From Rhodococcus sp. PAMC28707 (GTDB taxonomy: Bacteria; Actinomycetota; Actinomycetes; Mycobacteriales; Mycobacteriaceae), in contig NZ_CP039253.1 in the NCBI RefSeq assembly GCF_004795915.1, forward strand, positions 3,437,501 to 3,501,500: a stretch of 64,000 bases of DNA, in the 5' to 3' direction. Below the pieces are notes generated by a model. It had not been told where the DNA came from. It saw only the letters and a list, made by a program, of their open reading frames with translations, and searched no databases. Below are positions 17,761 through 27,240 of the stretch, in pieces. Position 1 is the first letter of the stretch. Every line of letters begins with the position of its first letter. The translations under genes were made by a program, and so were the position numbers.

Positions 17761-18848
17761 ACGTAGTGGTGGCGCGGGCGCCCGGGCGGATCAATCTGAT
17801 CGGTGAGCACACCGACTACAACCAGGGCTTCGCAATGCCGATTGCCCTCGAAGAGCGCACCACGGTCCGATTCGAGCCGGATGGCTCCGATGTCATCACC
17901 GTGCGCAGTACTCGGGAGAGCATCGGGTCCACTTTCGCGGTGCACGTGCAACCCGGTGAGGTCGATGGATGGTCCTCCTACCCTGCAGGAGTGGTGTGGG
18001 CGCTACGGGCGGCAGGGCACCCGGTAGTCGGTGGCACGATGTCGGTGACGAGTGATGTGCCGATCGGTGCTGGGCTGTCTTCTTCCGCTGCGTTGGAATG
18101 TGCTGTGCTACTTGCCATCACTGCCGCCACCGGGACGGATCTGGATCTGCTCGAAGTAGCCCTTGTCGCGCAACGCGCGGAGAACGAGTTCGTCGGGGCC
18201 CCCACCGGATTGATGGACCAGTTGGCGTCCCTCCACGGTGAAGTCGATCGAGCACTGCTCATCGATTTCGAGGACTTCTCCGTCAGTCCGGTGGTCTTTG
18301 ATCTCGCCAGTCATGGGCTCAGCTTGCTGGTAATCAACTCCAATGCGGCACATCATCATTCCACCGGGGAATATGCGTCGCGCCGCGAATCGTGTACGCG
18401 GGCGGCCGCAGTGTTGGGCGTCGAATCCTTGCGGGATGTGCAAGGCCGAGAAGGGGTTCTGGACCGTATCGACGATCCGACCGACCGCTGCCGAGTCCGA
18501 CACGTCCTGAGCGAGAACCAACGAGTTCTCGATTGTGCAGAAGCATTGACTACCGGAGATTTTCGACGAGTCGGTGAATTGATGACGCAGTCGCATGCCT
18601 CGATGCGGGACGACTTCGAGATCACCACGCTTAACATCGATCTCATCGTCGAATCTGCGGTTCGTCACGGGGCACTCGGCGCGCGGATGACCGGCGGTGG
18701 CTTCGGCGGATGCGTCATCGCTGTCGTACCTGCGGCGGACGCGGCTGCCATCACTACTGCCGTCGAGCATGATGTCGTGGCTGGTGGTCATCCTGCGCCG
18801 ACGACGTTCACAGGGCAGGCGGGGGCAGGTGCTTCATGGTACGAGTGA
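17757..18848 (+). CDS. galK: Galactokinase
   Basis: 363 residues of the GHMP kinase family, phosphorylating galactose at C1 with ATP. Motif 1 RINLIGEHTDYN is at about 11-22, the glycine-rich ATP loop PIGAGLSSSAALE at 102-114, and motif 3 RMTGGGFGGCVIA near 316. The start is GTG at 17757 inside the galT stop. It is the last gene of deoR-galT-galK. The following 220 bases up to the next gene hold no clear terminator. Confidence 0.96.
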   Translation: MNVVVARAPGRINLIGEHTDYNQGFAMPIALEERTTVRFEPDGSDVITVRSTRESIGSTFAVHVQPGEVDGWSSYPAGVVWALRAAGHPVVGGTMSVTSDVPIGAGLSSSAALECAVLLAITAATGTDLDLLEVALVAQRAENEFVGAPTGLMDQLASLHGEVDRALLIDFEDFSVSPVVFDLASHGLSLLVINSNAAHHHSTGEYASRRESCTRAAAVLGVESLRDVQGREGVLDRIDDPTDRCRVRHVLSENQRVLDCAEALTTGDFRRVGELMTQSHASMRDDFEITTLNIDLIVESAVRHGALGARMTGGGFGGCVIAVVPAADAAAITTAVEHDVVAGGHPAPTTFTGQAGAGASWYE

Positions 18849-19071
18849 ACGCGAGGTCGGAGATCGCGAGAAATCGACGCCGTCTTCGAACTGCATCCGA
18901 AAATCGAAGCGTAGCAATCTGCTCACGTGTTCGCACACGATGAATTTCCTACACTGACCCACCGCTACGCCTTGTGACGAGGTACGGTTGTCATCGTCGT
19001 TGCCGTAAGCGAGGAGGGTTCCCCGGGCGTCGAATCTTGACGCATGCTACCCGAAGGCAGACGATGACTTC

Positions 19072-19422
19072 ATGACCGGTGACGACGAAAGACTGCAGAT
19101 CGAACAGGTCATCGTGCGGTTGATAGCCGGCCATCCGTTCGTTTCGGCGGGCGTGATCGAAGGCGCGGTGCGCATCGAGCACAAACGCTTCGATGAGTGT
19201 CGGAATCGGAATTTCGTTGCCCTGCTCGTGAAGAAGGCGTGCAGACGGGATCTCGAGTGCGAATCCGCGCCCGGACTGGGTTGCGTACTAGCAACCCCGG
19301 CAGCCACTGCGCTGGATTCCGGGGTCGTACATTCGATCGAACGGGAAAGGGTGCGACCCGAAGCGCTGCCTGTAAGCGTCACAGTAGATCCCGAACGTGC
19401 ACGCGCGGACCACGGGCGTTGA
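19072..19422 (+). CDS. Three-helix-bundle dimerisation-domain protein
   Basis: 116 residues. The first 62 residues (IEQVIVRLIAGHPFVSAGVI, then FDECRNRNFVALLVKKACR) match a small actinobacterial three-helix domain often found alone or fused in stress proteins, from memory of such sequences. The second half is acidic, with no recognised fold. It ends 6 bases before the SulP transporter start, so they are probably co-transcribed. Function unknown; the start ATG at 19072 has no strong ribosome site. Confidence 0.6.
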   Translation: MTGDDERLQIEQVIVRLIAGHPFVSAGVIEGAVRIEHKRFDECRNRNFVALLVKKACRRDLECESAPGLGCVLATPAATALDSGVVHSIERERVRPEALPVSVTVDPERARADHGR

Positions 19423-19427
19423 CTCGA

Positions 19428-21149
19428 ATGTACGGAGCAGCGAGCTTGGCGCGGCTACCAGGGATCGCTACGGTGCGGACATACCGCCGCGAGTGGCTAC
19501 GTTCGGACGCCATAGCGGGCCTCGTCCTCACCGCCCTGCTTATCCCCGCAGGCATGGGATATGCGGAGGCTGCGGGGCTTCCTGCCTACGCGGGCCTGTA
19601 CGCCACGATCGTTCCGCTCCTCACCTACGCCGTGGTCGGGCCGTCGAAAATTCTTGTGCTCGGCCCGGACTCGTCGCTTGCCCCACTCATTGCAGTGGCA
19701 GTTCTGCCGCTGGCGGTAGCCGACGATCCGGAGAGCGCGCTGGCTCTCGCGGGCATTCTGGGCGTTTTGGTCGGTCTGATTCTTTTGGTGGGCGGGTTCC
19801 TGCGCCTGGGTTTCGTAACCGAACTGCTCTCGAAACCCATCCGACTCGGGTATCTCAATGCAATCGCGCTCATCGTCGTGGTCGGACAACTGCCCAAAAT
19901 GCTGGGGTTCTCGGTCGACGCCACCGGCCTCATCAGGGAGATCGGGGCGATAGGACAGTCCTTGGTGGCGGGAGACGTCGACCCGGTTGCCGCGGCGGTG
20001 GGCGTCGGCTCCCTCGCCGTCATCGTCGTGTTTCGTATCTGGGTGCCCCGTATTCCTGGCGTACTCGTGGCTGTGGTCGGCGCCATGATCGTTTCCGCGG
20101 CACTCGGCCTCGACGAAGACATCGGGATGGTGGGTGCCTTGCCTGCAGGTCTTCCGTTGCCTTCGTTCGGTGGTGTCGATTGGGGGGACGTGGGCAGCCT
20201 CGTCGGTCCCGCAGCCGGGATAGCACTGATCGCATTTGCAGACACCGGGGTGCTCTCACGTACGTTTGCTGCGCGTCACGGCGAAGACGTGAACGGCAGC
20301 ACGGAGATGAAGGCGGTGGGCATAGCCAACATCGCTGGTGGACTGTTCGGTGGGTTCCCCATCTCTGCGAGCGGCTCTCGGACGCCCGTCGCCGAACAGA
20401 GCGGCGCGCGAACGCAGTTGGCTTGTGTCGTCGGAGCGCTCGCGGTTCTGATCTTCGTTCTCCTCGCACCCGGAGTCACTGCATACCTACCCGATGCGAC
20501 ACTTGGCGCAGTGGTGATCGTCGCGGCTACCGCGCTCGTGGATGTAAGCGGCATGGTTCGGATGTGGCGCATGAGTGCCGTCGAGTTCGCTCTGGCGATC
20601 GCGGCATTCCTCGGAGTCGCTCTGGTGGGCGTGCTCCAGGGAATCCTTGTTGCGATCGGGTTGTCCTTCGTAGCTGTAGTTGCCAGGGCATGGCAGCCAT
20701 ACCGGACCGAACTCGTCCAGGTAGCCGACCGCCCGGGATTCCACGACCTCGAACGCCACCCTGGTGGCCACCGCTTTCCGGGTCTTGTCTTGGTGCGATT
20801 CGATGCAGCCCTGTTTTTCGCCAACGGCGAGATCTTCGACTCGTACGTGCGTTCCGTGGTCGCCGCCGCGCCGAGCACCGTCGAGTGGGTGGTTGTGGCC
20901 GCGGAGCCGATCACCGGTCTCGACACCACCGCGGTCGACGAACTCGTCGACCTCGATATCTATCTCCACAGCAACGGCATTCGCCTGGCATTCGCCGAAA
21001 TGAAGGGTCCGATCAAAGACCGGCTCATCCGGTTCGGCGTCGGCGAGAGGTTCGACTCGTCGCATTTCTATCCCACACTCGAATCCGCTGTCACGGCTTT
21101 TCAGGATCGATCCGTTGAAGATGATCCGCCGAGAATCAATTTGGAGTAG
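19428..21149 (+). CDS. SulP-family anion transporter with STAS domain
   Basis: 573 residues from ATG at 19428; an in-frame extension upstream overlaps the preceding gene and is not needed by the family. The membrane part begins DAIAGLVLTALLIPAGMGYAE, the standard SulP first helix, followed by YAVVGPSKILVLGPDSSLAP. About 12 helices are seen up to residue 415, then a C-terminal STAS domain (about 440-560; LVLVRFDAALFFANGEIF, GLDTTAVDEL). Members move sulfate, bicarbonate or other anions with sodium or protons. The substrate is not shown by the sequence. The 3' end overlaps the convergent lipid-kinase gene by 14 bases. Confidence 0.92.
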   Translation: MYGAASLARLPGIATVRTYRREWLRSDAIAGLVLTALLIPAGMGYAEAAGLPAYAGLYATIVPLLTYAVVGPSKILVLGPDSSLAPLIAVAVLPLAVADDPESALALAGILGVLVGLILLVGGFLRLGFVTELLSKPIRLGYLNAIALIVVVGQLPKMLGFSVDATGLIREIGAIGQSLVAGDVDPVAAAVGVGSLAVIVVFRIWVPRIPGVLVAVVGAMIVSAALGLDEDIGMVGALPAGLPLPSFGGVDWGDVGSLVGPAAGIALIAFADTGVLSRTFAARHGEDVNGSTEMKAVGIANIAGGLFGGFPISASGSRTPVAEQSGARTQLACVVGALAVLIFVLLAPGVTAYLPDATLGAVVIVAATALVDVSGMVRMWRMSAVEFALAIAAFLGVALVGVLQGILVAIGLSFVAVVARAWQPYRTELVQVADRPGFHDLERHPGGHRFPGLVLVRFDAALFFANGEIFDSYVRSVVAAAPSTVEWVVVAAEPITGLDTTAVDELVDLDIYLHSNGIRLAFAEMKGPIKDRLIRFGVGERFDSSHFYPTLESAVTAFQDRSVEDDPPRINLE

Positions 21150-22485
21150 TCGATCCGGGCGCGCTATGTGAGCGGAACGCCAGCCGCCGCAACTGAACCC
21201 AGTCGAAGGTCGGCGCCGCCGTGCGTACTCCGGGTCTGTTTCGAGGAACACGCACCCGTAGAGCTTTCGGCTCGATTGAGCATCGCACAGGTGTGCGCAG
21301 CACAAGAGATTCACCATCGACTCCCACGGGGATATCCGGGGCATCAGCCCGGACGACAACCTCGGAGGCCGTCTGCTGAGTCAGACCACTAGTACGCGTG
21401 CGGCGCAACAGCCCGACGGCCTGTCGAGTATTCGCCACCGACACCGTGATGGCGCCGAGTACGCCTCGGTCGAGACGGCTGCGGCGGCTCAGGCCTGCCA
21501 GATCGCCGGCGCCGTACGCATTGTTGCTCACCAGTACCGCCTGCGGCTCCGTCATCACAGAGTCTCCGATCTGTGCTTCCAACCGAGGTCCGGCATGCCC
21601 GGTGAGTAGATCGGGGAATACTTCGAGCATGGTGGCAGTCTTGTCGTCGCGGTAGTCGGGCCTGCGTACGATCTCTGCGTAGACCCCGAACGAGGCGTTG
21701 TTGACGAAGGGGCGACCGTTGATCGTGCCGAGGTCCACACGTAGCTCGACACCGTCGCTCAGAGCATCGAGGGACCGGGTCGGATCGTCGCGATCGAGTC
21801 CGAGATCCATTGCAAAGTGGTTACGGGTTCCGGCGCTGATCACGAGAAACGGCAGGTCGTTTTCGGCCGCCACCGCAGCGACCAGTGCCTGAGTGCCGTC
21901 ACCGCCTGCGACTCCCAGTAGATCCGCCCCGTCCAGCACTGCTTGCCTGGCAAGCGCGACGACGTCGACCAGGTCCGGACCGTCGAGCAGTACGACCTCG
22001 GCACCCAATTCCTCGGCTTTGTGCTTCAGGCCGAATTTTGCAACCTTTCCACCTCCAGAATGAGGATTCATGATCACGAACGGATGGTGGGACGGTGAGG
22101 CCGAATATTCGGGCATCGACCTATCCGCAGTTCGGCTTCGCAGCGCGGCGCGGGCGCAGACGACAGCCAACAGCGCACATGCGCAGGAGAGCAGTACAAC
22201 CCACAGTAGGTGGGCGCGGATGAACAGTACGAGGACGACGATGGGTGCGGCGATTGCCACTGCCATCGATATCCATCTGAGCGTGCCGCGGCGGGTGAGG
22301 AACCAGTACAACGCTGCCACTGTGATCACGACTCCGCCAGTTCCGACGACGAGCAAAGCGACGGTACCGAACGCACCGGCCAGAAGTACGGGCGCAGCAG
22401 CTGCACCGACGAAGAACACGAAGACTGCACGTGCCCACCAGCGCTGAGCGTCGCTGCCGATCTCGGCCAGAGTTGCTTCGTTCAC
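21136..22485 (-). CDS. Diacylglycerol-kinase-family lipid kinase with membrane N-terminus
   Basis: 449 residues from GTG at 22485, chosen because GGGAAGG lies 9 bases upstream; a longer frame lacks such a site. Four hydrophobic segments fill about residues 17-110, then a DAGK catalytic domain: FVIMNPHSGGGK (about 135), GGDGTQALVAAV (about 192), ISAGTRNHFAMDLGL and NNASFGVYAEIV. The membrane N-terminus is unusual beside soluble DgkB/YegS and suggests it works on membrane lipid in place. A second, soluble DAGK-family gene lies at 50469. The lipid substrate is open. Confidence 0.88.
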   Translation of the reverse strand: MNEATLAEIGSDAQRWWARAVFVFFVGAAAAPVLLAGAFGTVALLVVGTGGVVITVAALYWFLTRRGTLRWISMAVAIAAPIVVLVLFIRAHLLWVVLLSCACALLAVVCARAALRSRTADRSMPEYSASPSHHPFVIMNPHSGGGKVAKFGLKHKAEELGAEVVLLDGPDLVDVVALARQAVLDGADLLGVAGGDGTQALVAAVAAENDLPFLVISAGTRNHFAMDLGLDRDDPTRSLDALSDGVELRVDLGTINGRPFVNNASFGVYAEIVRRPDYRDDKTATMLEVFPDLLTGHAGPRLEAQIGDSVMTEPQAVLVSNNAYGAGDLAGLSRRSRLDRGVLGAITVSVANTRQAVGLLRRTRTSGLTQQTASEVVVRADAPDIPVGVDGESLVLRTPVRCSIEPKALRVRVPRNRPGVRTAAPTFDWVQLRRLAFRSHSAPGSTTPN

Positions 22486-22643
22486 GCGAAAACACCTTCC
22501 CGCCGGCAACTTGTTCGTGGGGAACGAATTCCATCGTAAGTCCGGAGTGTGCAGATGTGAGCAGATTCGTGACGGTGACCTCCGCGCCGGCGTAAGTCAT
22601 GTGTTCGTCAGCGCTACAGCGAAGAGCGTCACATTCCGAGGCC

Positions 22644-23999
22644 TCACTGCAGTGTGTCGAGGAGCAGTTCGACATCACTGGTGTGCGGCAACAGATCGAT
22701 CAGAGTCGCGAGCTTCCCGGCGGTGTCTTCGCCGATGAGGCGCGCGATCTTTGCCTCGATCGCGGCGTGGTCCATCGGAAAATGGTCGACGTCGCCGACC
22801 GGATTCGGTGTCATCGCGGATATTTTCTCTCCGCTGCGTAGGACGACCGTGACCTCGGCGGCTCGACGTCCGGGCAGCAGCTCGTCCAATTCTGTTGCTG
22901 CGGTTACGTCAACTCGATTGCTGAATTCTTCGGCGATAGTGAACACCGGCCCGGCGGGGTCGAGGGCTTCGGTGTCGATTCTGTCTGTGACGAATGCGGC
23001 TGCGACCGCGAACGGTAGGGAGAACATCGCACCGAGCCGTGTTGTGGGATGACGTTGGAATAGTGGTGCTGCCAGTGAATGTGTCCGTACCCGAACCTGT
23101 TCGACGTCTTCGGCGTTCCATGGTGCATGGGCCCGCAGGCTCTGCACGGTGTCGATGGCGGCATGGGTGTAGGAACAGCTTGCGTGTTGTTTCGCGTAAC
23201 CCTCCATGGTGAGCCAGCGCGTGCCGAGGTCTTCGGTGAGGCGGGGGTAGTCGAGGGTGCCGACGATGTCTCCGAGAGAGTGCACAAGCGCCCCCGAGTT
23301 GTCTACCAGCGCAGCCTCGGACAGCCGTGCGGCATCGAGTCCGGCACGAACTGCGCCTGCGATCCAGAGGTTTCGAGCAAAGTTTCCCTCCAACACGACG
23401 CCCCAGGGAGATACGTGGATCAACGCCGCCGATGAGTCGATCGCGGCGGCGACTCGGTCGACGTCGGCGCCCCAGATGGATGCGGCAGCGGCAGCTGCTC
23501 CCGTCGCACCCCAATGGCCGTGCGTGTGCCATCGCGAGTCCCGGGTGAGTGCGTGGCCGAATCTTGCCGCGACCTCGTAGCCTGCGACGATCGCCGCGAG
23601 AAATGTGTGACCGTCGACGGGCGTCGAAGACAGCCGGGTCGCGGCTATGGCAGCGGGAACCACGTGGGCGGCCGGGTGCCCTGCGGCGTACTTGTTGCCC
23701 TCGTCGAGTTCGAGGCAGCACGCTGCTATTGCGTCGAGTTCGGCGGCGGCGGAGATCGTAGTTGCGATTCTGCTTCCCAGAGTGCGGGTTTTTCCTTCTT
23801 CCAGTCGCCAGGTGGCCGACAATGCTCGCAGCTCGTTCGTGCGCGCGCCGGCAATGGTGACGCCGAGCAGATCGAGCAGGATCGACCGAGCGCGCTCGGT
23901 GAGTTCGGGTGGGATGTCCCCGTCGCGCAGTTCGCACACGATCCTTGCCAGTGATGCTGTCGAACGTTCCGCTGAAAGGAACATAGAGTCGGTCGTCAT
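22644..23999 (-). CDS. MmgE/PrpD-family protein, paralogue A
   Basis: 451 residues from ATG at 23999; the codons further upstream run into the divergent promoter. Family blocks: ARSILLDLLGVTIAGARTNE at the N-terminus, CLELDEGNKYAAGHPAAHVVPA, HGHWGATGAAAAAA, EGYAKQHASCSYTHAAID, and the C-terminal swivelling domain. Members include 2-methylcitrate dehydratase, cis-aconitate decarboxylase and others of unknown reaction. It is divergent from the cyclase and from paralogue B, and a palindrome shared with the IclR promoter lies within its first codons, so it is likely part of the same regulon. The substrate is not known. Confidence 0.88.
   Translation of the reverse strand: MTTDSMFLSAERSTASLARIVCELRDGDIPPELTERARSILLDLLGVTIAGARTNELRALSATWRLEEGKTRTLGSRIATTISAAAELDAIAACCLELDEGNKYAAGHPAAHVVPAAIAATRLSSTPVDGHTFLAAIVAGYEVAARFGHALTRDSRWHTHGHWGATGAAAAAASIWGADVDRVAAAIDSSAALIHVSPWGVVLEGNFARNLWIAGAVRAGLDAARLSEAALVDNSGALVHSLGDIVGTLDYPRLTEDLGTRWLTMEGYAKQHASCSYTHAAIDTVQSLRAHAPWNAEDVEQVRVRTHSLAAPLFQRHPTTRLGAMFSLPFAVAAAFVTDRIDTEALDPAGPVFTIAEEFSNRVDVTAATELDELLPGRRAAEVTVVLRSGEKISAMTPNPVGDVDHFPMDHAAIEAKIARLIGEDTAGKLATLIDLLPHTSDVELLLDTLQ
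23966..23982. promoter_or_regulatory. IclR-type palindrome, site 1
   Basis: GTTCCGCTGAAAGGAAC, 15 of 17 bases identical to the inferred palindrome GTTCCGCTGAGCGGAAC. It lies in codons 6-12 of MmgE/PrpD A, just inside the divergent gap; being coding, it could also be a chance match. Confidence 0.4.
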
Positions 24000-24098
24000 C
24001 GGTCGACTGTATGAATTTTGATTCGTGTGGTCAATGAACGGAGATTGAAAGTCCAGCAATGCTAGCCTGTGAGGCACTGCAGCCACCCTCAATGCGTC

Positions 24099-24115
24099 GT
24101 TTCGTTGAGCGGAAC
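24099..24115. promoter_or_regulatory. IclR-type palindrome, site 2
   Basis: GTTTCGTTGAGCGGAAC, 15 of 17 bases identical to the inferred palindrome. It lies 49 bases upstream of the cyclase ATG in the 164-base divergent gap, a natural operator position. Confidence 0.55.
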
Positions 24116-24163
24116 GGCACGACTCATGAACCGTTCATGTTGCGAGCGAAGGAGACATACGCA

Positions 24164-24976
24164 ATGTCCGATCAACTTCTCCAGGCAGTTGAAGCCGGGG
24201 TACAGATCGTCGACCTGGGTCGGCAATTGCGCGTGGGAATGCCGCAATCGCCCAATCACCCACAGTTCTGGCATACGTTGCCTCGCCGTCACGGCGACAT
24301 GACGCGATCGGACGGCGGTAGCGCTGCCAACGACATGATCACGACCGGCACGCACGTCGGCACCCACATCGACGCGCTTGCGCATGTCTCACACGACGGC
24401 AAATTGCACGGCGGCGCCGATGCAGGCCAGTCCTGCATCGGTGGAAAATATGTCGAGCACGGGGTTCATACCATTGCACCGATGGTGAGGCGCGGCGTCC
24501 TACTGGACATTCCATCGGTGCTCGGAATCGACCGCTGTGAAGGCGGTTACGAGATCACCGTTGCCGACTTGGAAGCGGCCGCGAGCGCGGAGGGCGTAGC
24601 GGTGTCCGAGGGGGACGTCGTACTGATCCGCAGCGGTTGGGGTCAATTGTTCGACGAGGGGCAACCCTACGTTGGGGGTCCTTCGGGAGTTCCCGGCGTC
24701 AGCGAAGCAGGCGCGCAGTGGCTCGCATCCAAGAAGGTGCATGCCGCAGGTGCCGACACGATCGCGTTCGAACAGCTCGCGCCAGGTGGTGGGCACGCAC
24801 TTCTTCCTGCCCACCGAGTTCTTCTCGTAGAGAGCGGGATCTACATCATCGAAGCGCTCGACCTCGAAGAACTGTCCACGAAGAAGCAGTACGAGTTCAC
24901 TTTCGTGCTGGTCCCGCTCAATATCTTCGGTGCGACAGGCTCCCCGGTTCGACCGTTGGCCGTGACCAACTCATGA
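24164..24976 (+). CDS. Cyclase-family (kynurenine formamidase-like) metal hydrolase
   Basis: 270 residues from ATG at 24164, with AAGGAG 9 bases upstream. The metal motif of the cyclase family is present as TGTHVGTHIDALAHVS (HxGTHxDxxxH), and VSEGDVVLIRSGW plus LAPGGGHALLPAHRVLL follow. Family members hydrolyse amide or ester bonds (arylformamidase KynB, isatin hydrolase) and bind manganese or zinc. The stop overlaps the start of MmgE/PrpD B by 4 bases, so the two are coupled. Within this cluster it probably opens or hydrolyses a ring-derived amide; that is inference. Confidence 0.88.
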   Translation: MSDQLLQAVEAGVQIVDLGRQLRVGMPQSPNHPQFWHTLPRRHGDMTRSDGGSAANDMITTGTHVGTHIDALAHVSHDGKLHGGADAGQSCIGGKYVEHGVHTIAPMVRRGVLLDIPSVLGIDRCEGGYEITVADLEAAASAEGVAVSEGDVVLIRSGWGQLFDEGQPYVGGPSGVPGVSEAGAQWLASKKVHAAGADTIAFEQLAPGGGHALLPAHRVLLVESGIYIIEALDLEELSTKKQYEFTFVLVPLNIFGATGSPVRPLAVTNS

Positions 24977-26397
24977 CCGATACCACTCTTGCCCAGCACC
25001 TGGCGCGCTTTGCAGCCGCGACCACGTTCGAGGACCTGCCCGACGCAGTCGTGGACAGCGTCGGAATGCGCGTACTCGACACGTTGGGTATCGCCATTGC
25101 GGCAACCGATCTCGATACCAGCCGCGCCGCAATAGCCTGGGCAACCGAGCAAGGCGGAGCGGCAAAGGCTTTCGCGGTAGGCGTCGAGGCTGCGCTCCCG
25201 GGACCGATGGCTGCATTCGTCAACGGCGTGCTGGCACATTCTCTCGACTTCGACGACACCCACCTGCCCTCGATCCTGCACCCGAGCGCCACCGTCGTAC
25301 CTGCAGCCTTGGCCGCGGCCCAGCAACACGGCGCCGACGGGCGAACGTTGGTTCGTGGCATAGCGATCGGCTTGGAAGTCTGTGTCCGGATCGGGATGGC
25401 AGGTTTCGACCCCGAGACCCAGAACTCGGTGTTCTTCGAACACGGTCAGCACGCGACGTCGATCTGCGGCGCCATGGGTGGAGCGGTAGCAGCTGCCGTC
25501 ATCGGCGGCGCATCGGAAGCAACGATCGTCGACACTCTCGGAATCGCTGCGTCGATGGCGTCGGGAATCATCGAGGCGAACCGCACCGGCGGCACCGTCA
25601 AGCGCATGCACTGCGGGTGGGCAGCACATTCGGCATTGGCTGCTGCGGGACTTGCGCGTCACGGCATCACCGGCCCGCCGACCGTGCTCGAAGGCCGATT
25701 CGGCTTCTTCGAAGCGTGGCTGCATCAACCGGGCCGGGCGTCGGAGATCGTCGACGGCCTCGGAACGGAATGGGCTGTGCCCAACATCTTCTTCAAGCCT
25801 TACCCGGCGAATCACTTCACCCATGCTGCGGTCGACGCGGGTGCTGCGCTCCGCAATCGCGGCATCGCACCGTCCGATGTGGAGAAGTTGGTTCTCGGCG
25901 TGCCCGCGGCGAACCTGCGAACCATCGGTGAGCCGATCGAGGTCAAACGCACACCGACGACCGGATACATGGCGCAGTTCAGTGGGCCGTACGCACTTGC
26001 AGTGGGCATGTTCGGCGGCGGCGGGCTCGGTGCAGCGTTGGAAGACTATTCGGACGAACTGGCCAATGCCGAGGACCGCCGAGCGTTGATGGCCAAGGTC
26101 GATGTGGTTCCGGATGCTCGCTGCGACGCCATCTTCCCGCACCAGTTCCCGGCAGTGCTGACCGCGACGTTGACGGATGGAACCACGGTGGTCGAGGAAG
26201 TCCTCACCACCCGAGGTGGCCCCGAGCGACCACTGTCCTTCGAGGAGGTCTCGGCGAAGTTCCGTGCGAACGCCGGACCGTTCATGTCCGAATCGGATGT
26301 GGCCCAGCTGGCCGAGCGGTGCCATGGACTGCCCGATCTGACGGACATCGGCACCCTGCTCGCCCCGCTGAGGAGAATCGGTACTGCCACTCGGTAG
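24973..26397 (+). CDS. MmgE/PrpD-family protein, paralogue B
   Basis: 474 residues from ATG at 24973, overlapping the cyclase stop; the longer upstream frame is the cyclase gene read in another phase. Family blocks: VGMRVLDTLGIAIAATDLDT, VLAHSLDFDDTHLPSILHPS, AAVIGGASEATIVDTLGIAA and FFKPYPANHFTHAAVD. It differs clearly from paralogue A (LDFDDTH in place of LELDEGNK), so the two likely handle different steps or substrates. It ends 3 bases from the convergent lyase gene. Reaction unknown; hydration, dehydration, isomerisation or decarboxylation are all known in the superfamily. Confidence 0.88.
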   Translation: MTDTTLAQHLARFAAATTFEDLPDAVVDSVGMRVLDTLGIAIAATDLDTSRAAIAWATEQGGAAKAFAVGVEAALPGPMAAFVNGVLAHSLDFDDTHLPSILHPSATVVPAALAAAQQHGADGRTLVRGIAIGLEVCVRIGMAGFDPETQNSVFFEHGQHATSICGAMGGAVAAAVIGGASEATIVDTLGIAASMASGIIEANRTGGTVKRMHCGWAAHSALAAAGLARHGITGPPTVLEGRFGFFEAWLHQPGRASEIVDGLGTEWAVPNIFFKPYPANHFTHAAVDAGAALRNRGIAPSDVEKLVLGVPAANLRTIGEPIEVKRTPTTGYMAQFSGPYALAVGMFGGGGLGAALEDYSDELANAEDRRALMAKVDVVPDARCDAIFPHQFPAVLTATLTDGTTVVEEVLTTRGGPERPLSFEEVSAKFRANAGPFMSESDVAQLAERCHGLPDLTDIGTLLAPLRRIGTATR

Positions 26398-26400
26398 TGA

Positions 26401-27240
26401 CTACGCCCGAGCCAGGACTTCCCGCGCCCCGCGCATCACGGCTTCGTCGACGAAGCGGCCATGGTCGTCCACAGTCGGACCGCCATCGGACAGTTCGTAC
26501 AGTTCCACCAATCGGCGGGCCGAGGCGATTGTTTCGTCCGACGGCGTCAAGGCCGCGTTGATGATGGGAACCTGGCTCGGGTGCAGTGCTGTTCGGGCGC
26601 GGAAGCCCATGTTCACGAAGTGCTGGGTGGTGGTCACGAAGCCGTCAAGGTCGCGGAAGTCTGTCGAAGTCGGGGCAACGGGAGCGGCCAGAGACGCTGC
26701 AGCGCAACCTATGACGACCTGCATGCGGATGGTGTCGATCACGGCTTCGGTTTCCGGGGTGCGCGCGATGCGCAGGTCGGCGAGCAGGTCCACCTCGCCG
26801 ATTCCGAAGGTGCGAACACGCGCGTATTCGGCCATCGCAGCAATGGAGCGTAAGGCGTCGGCAGTTTCTAATAGCCCGATCACGGCGAGGGGTTCCATCA
26901 TGCGTGTCGACTCGAGTTCGGTGAGGAGCGCATCCGCGCGGGCCAGCGTGGCGGTCGAGCATTTGGCGATCATTATGCCCGCGACACCGGACTGAGCGGC
27001 CGCGTCGAGGTCTTCTGCCAGAAATTCGGGAGTGATCCGGACCCATATCTCGGTGCCCGAAGGCTCGCGCGTCATCAACCAGTCGCTGACGGCTTCTCGT
27101 GCACTTGCCTTCTGGGACAGGGGCACCGCATCTTCGAGGTCGATGATGACGGCATCGGTGTCACCGCGGACAGCTTTGTCGAAGAGTGCGGGCTTGATTG
27201 CGGGGACATAGAGGAACGAGCGAGAATCTGTGCGAGTCAT
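26401..27240 (-). CDS. CitE-like CoA-ester lyase (HpcH/HpaI superfamily)
   Basis: 279 residues. RSFLYVPAIKPALFDKA at the start and DAVIIDLEDAVPLSQK (about 29-44) are the CitE/MclA signatures; WVRITPEFLAEDLDA, PLAVIGLLETADALR and RTFGIGEVDLLADL follow, with acidic magnesium ligands. The C-terminus RTALHPSQVPIINAAL closes the barrel. Relatives cleave or condense beta-hydroxyacyl-CoA esters such as citramalyl-CoA or malyl-CoA. With the CoA-transferase 9 kb away this suggests that the pathway ends in a CoA-ester cleavage. The gene is coupled to iclR by a 4-base overlap. Confidence 0.9.
   Translation of the reverse strand: MTRTDSRSFLYVPAIKPALFDKAVRGDTDAVIIDLEDAVPLSQKASAREAVSDWLMTREPSGTEIWVRITPEFLAEDLDAAAQSGVAGIMIAKCSTATLARADALLTELESTRMMEPLAVIGLLETADALRSIAAMAEYARVRTFGIGEVDLLADLRIARTPETEAVIDTIRMQVVIGCAAASLAAPVAPTSTDFRDLDGFVTTTQHFVNMGFRARTALHPSQVPIINAALTPSDETIASARRLVELYELSDGGPTVDDHGRFVDEAVMRGAREVLARA

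Noticed and set aside
19397-21118. Open frame of about 570 codons on the plus strand, shifted relative to sulP
   Set aside because: It is Arg-rich with no membrane pattern, while the sulP frame shows clear helices and a STAS domain.
21153-21171. A further IclR-type site near 21160 (TGAGCGGAACG)
   Set aside because: It is only a half-site inside the 3' coding part of the lipid kinase and far from any promoter.
24841-26325. Open frame of about 490 codons antisense to MmgE/PrpD B
   Set aside because: The high GC at third positions produces antisense open frames; the sense frame matches the family along its full length.
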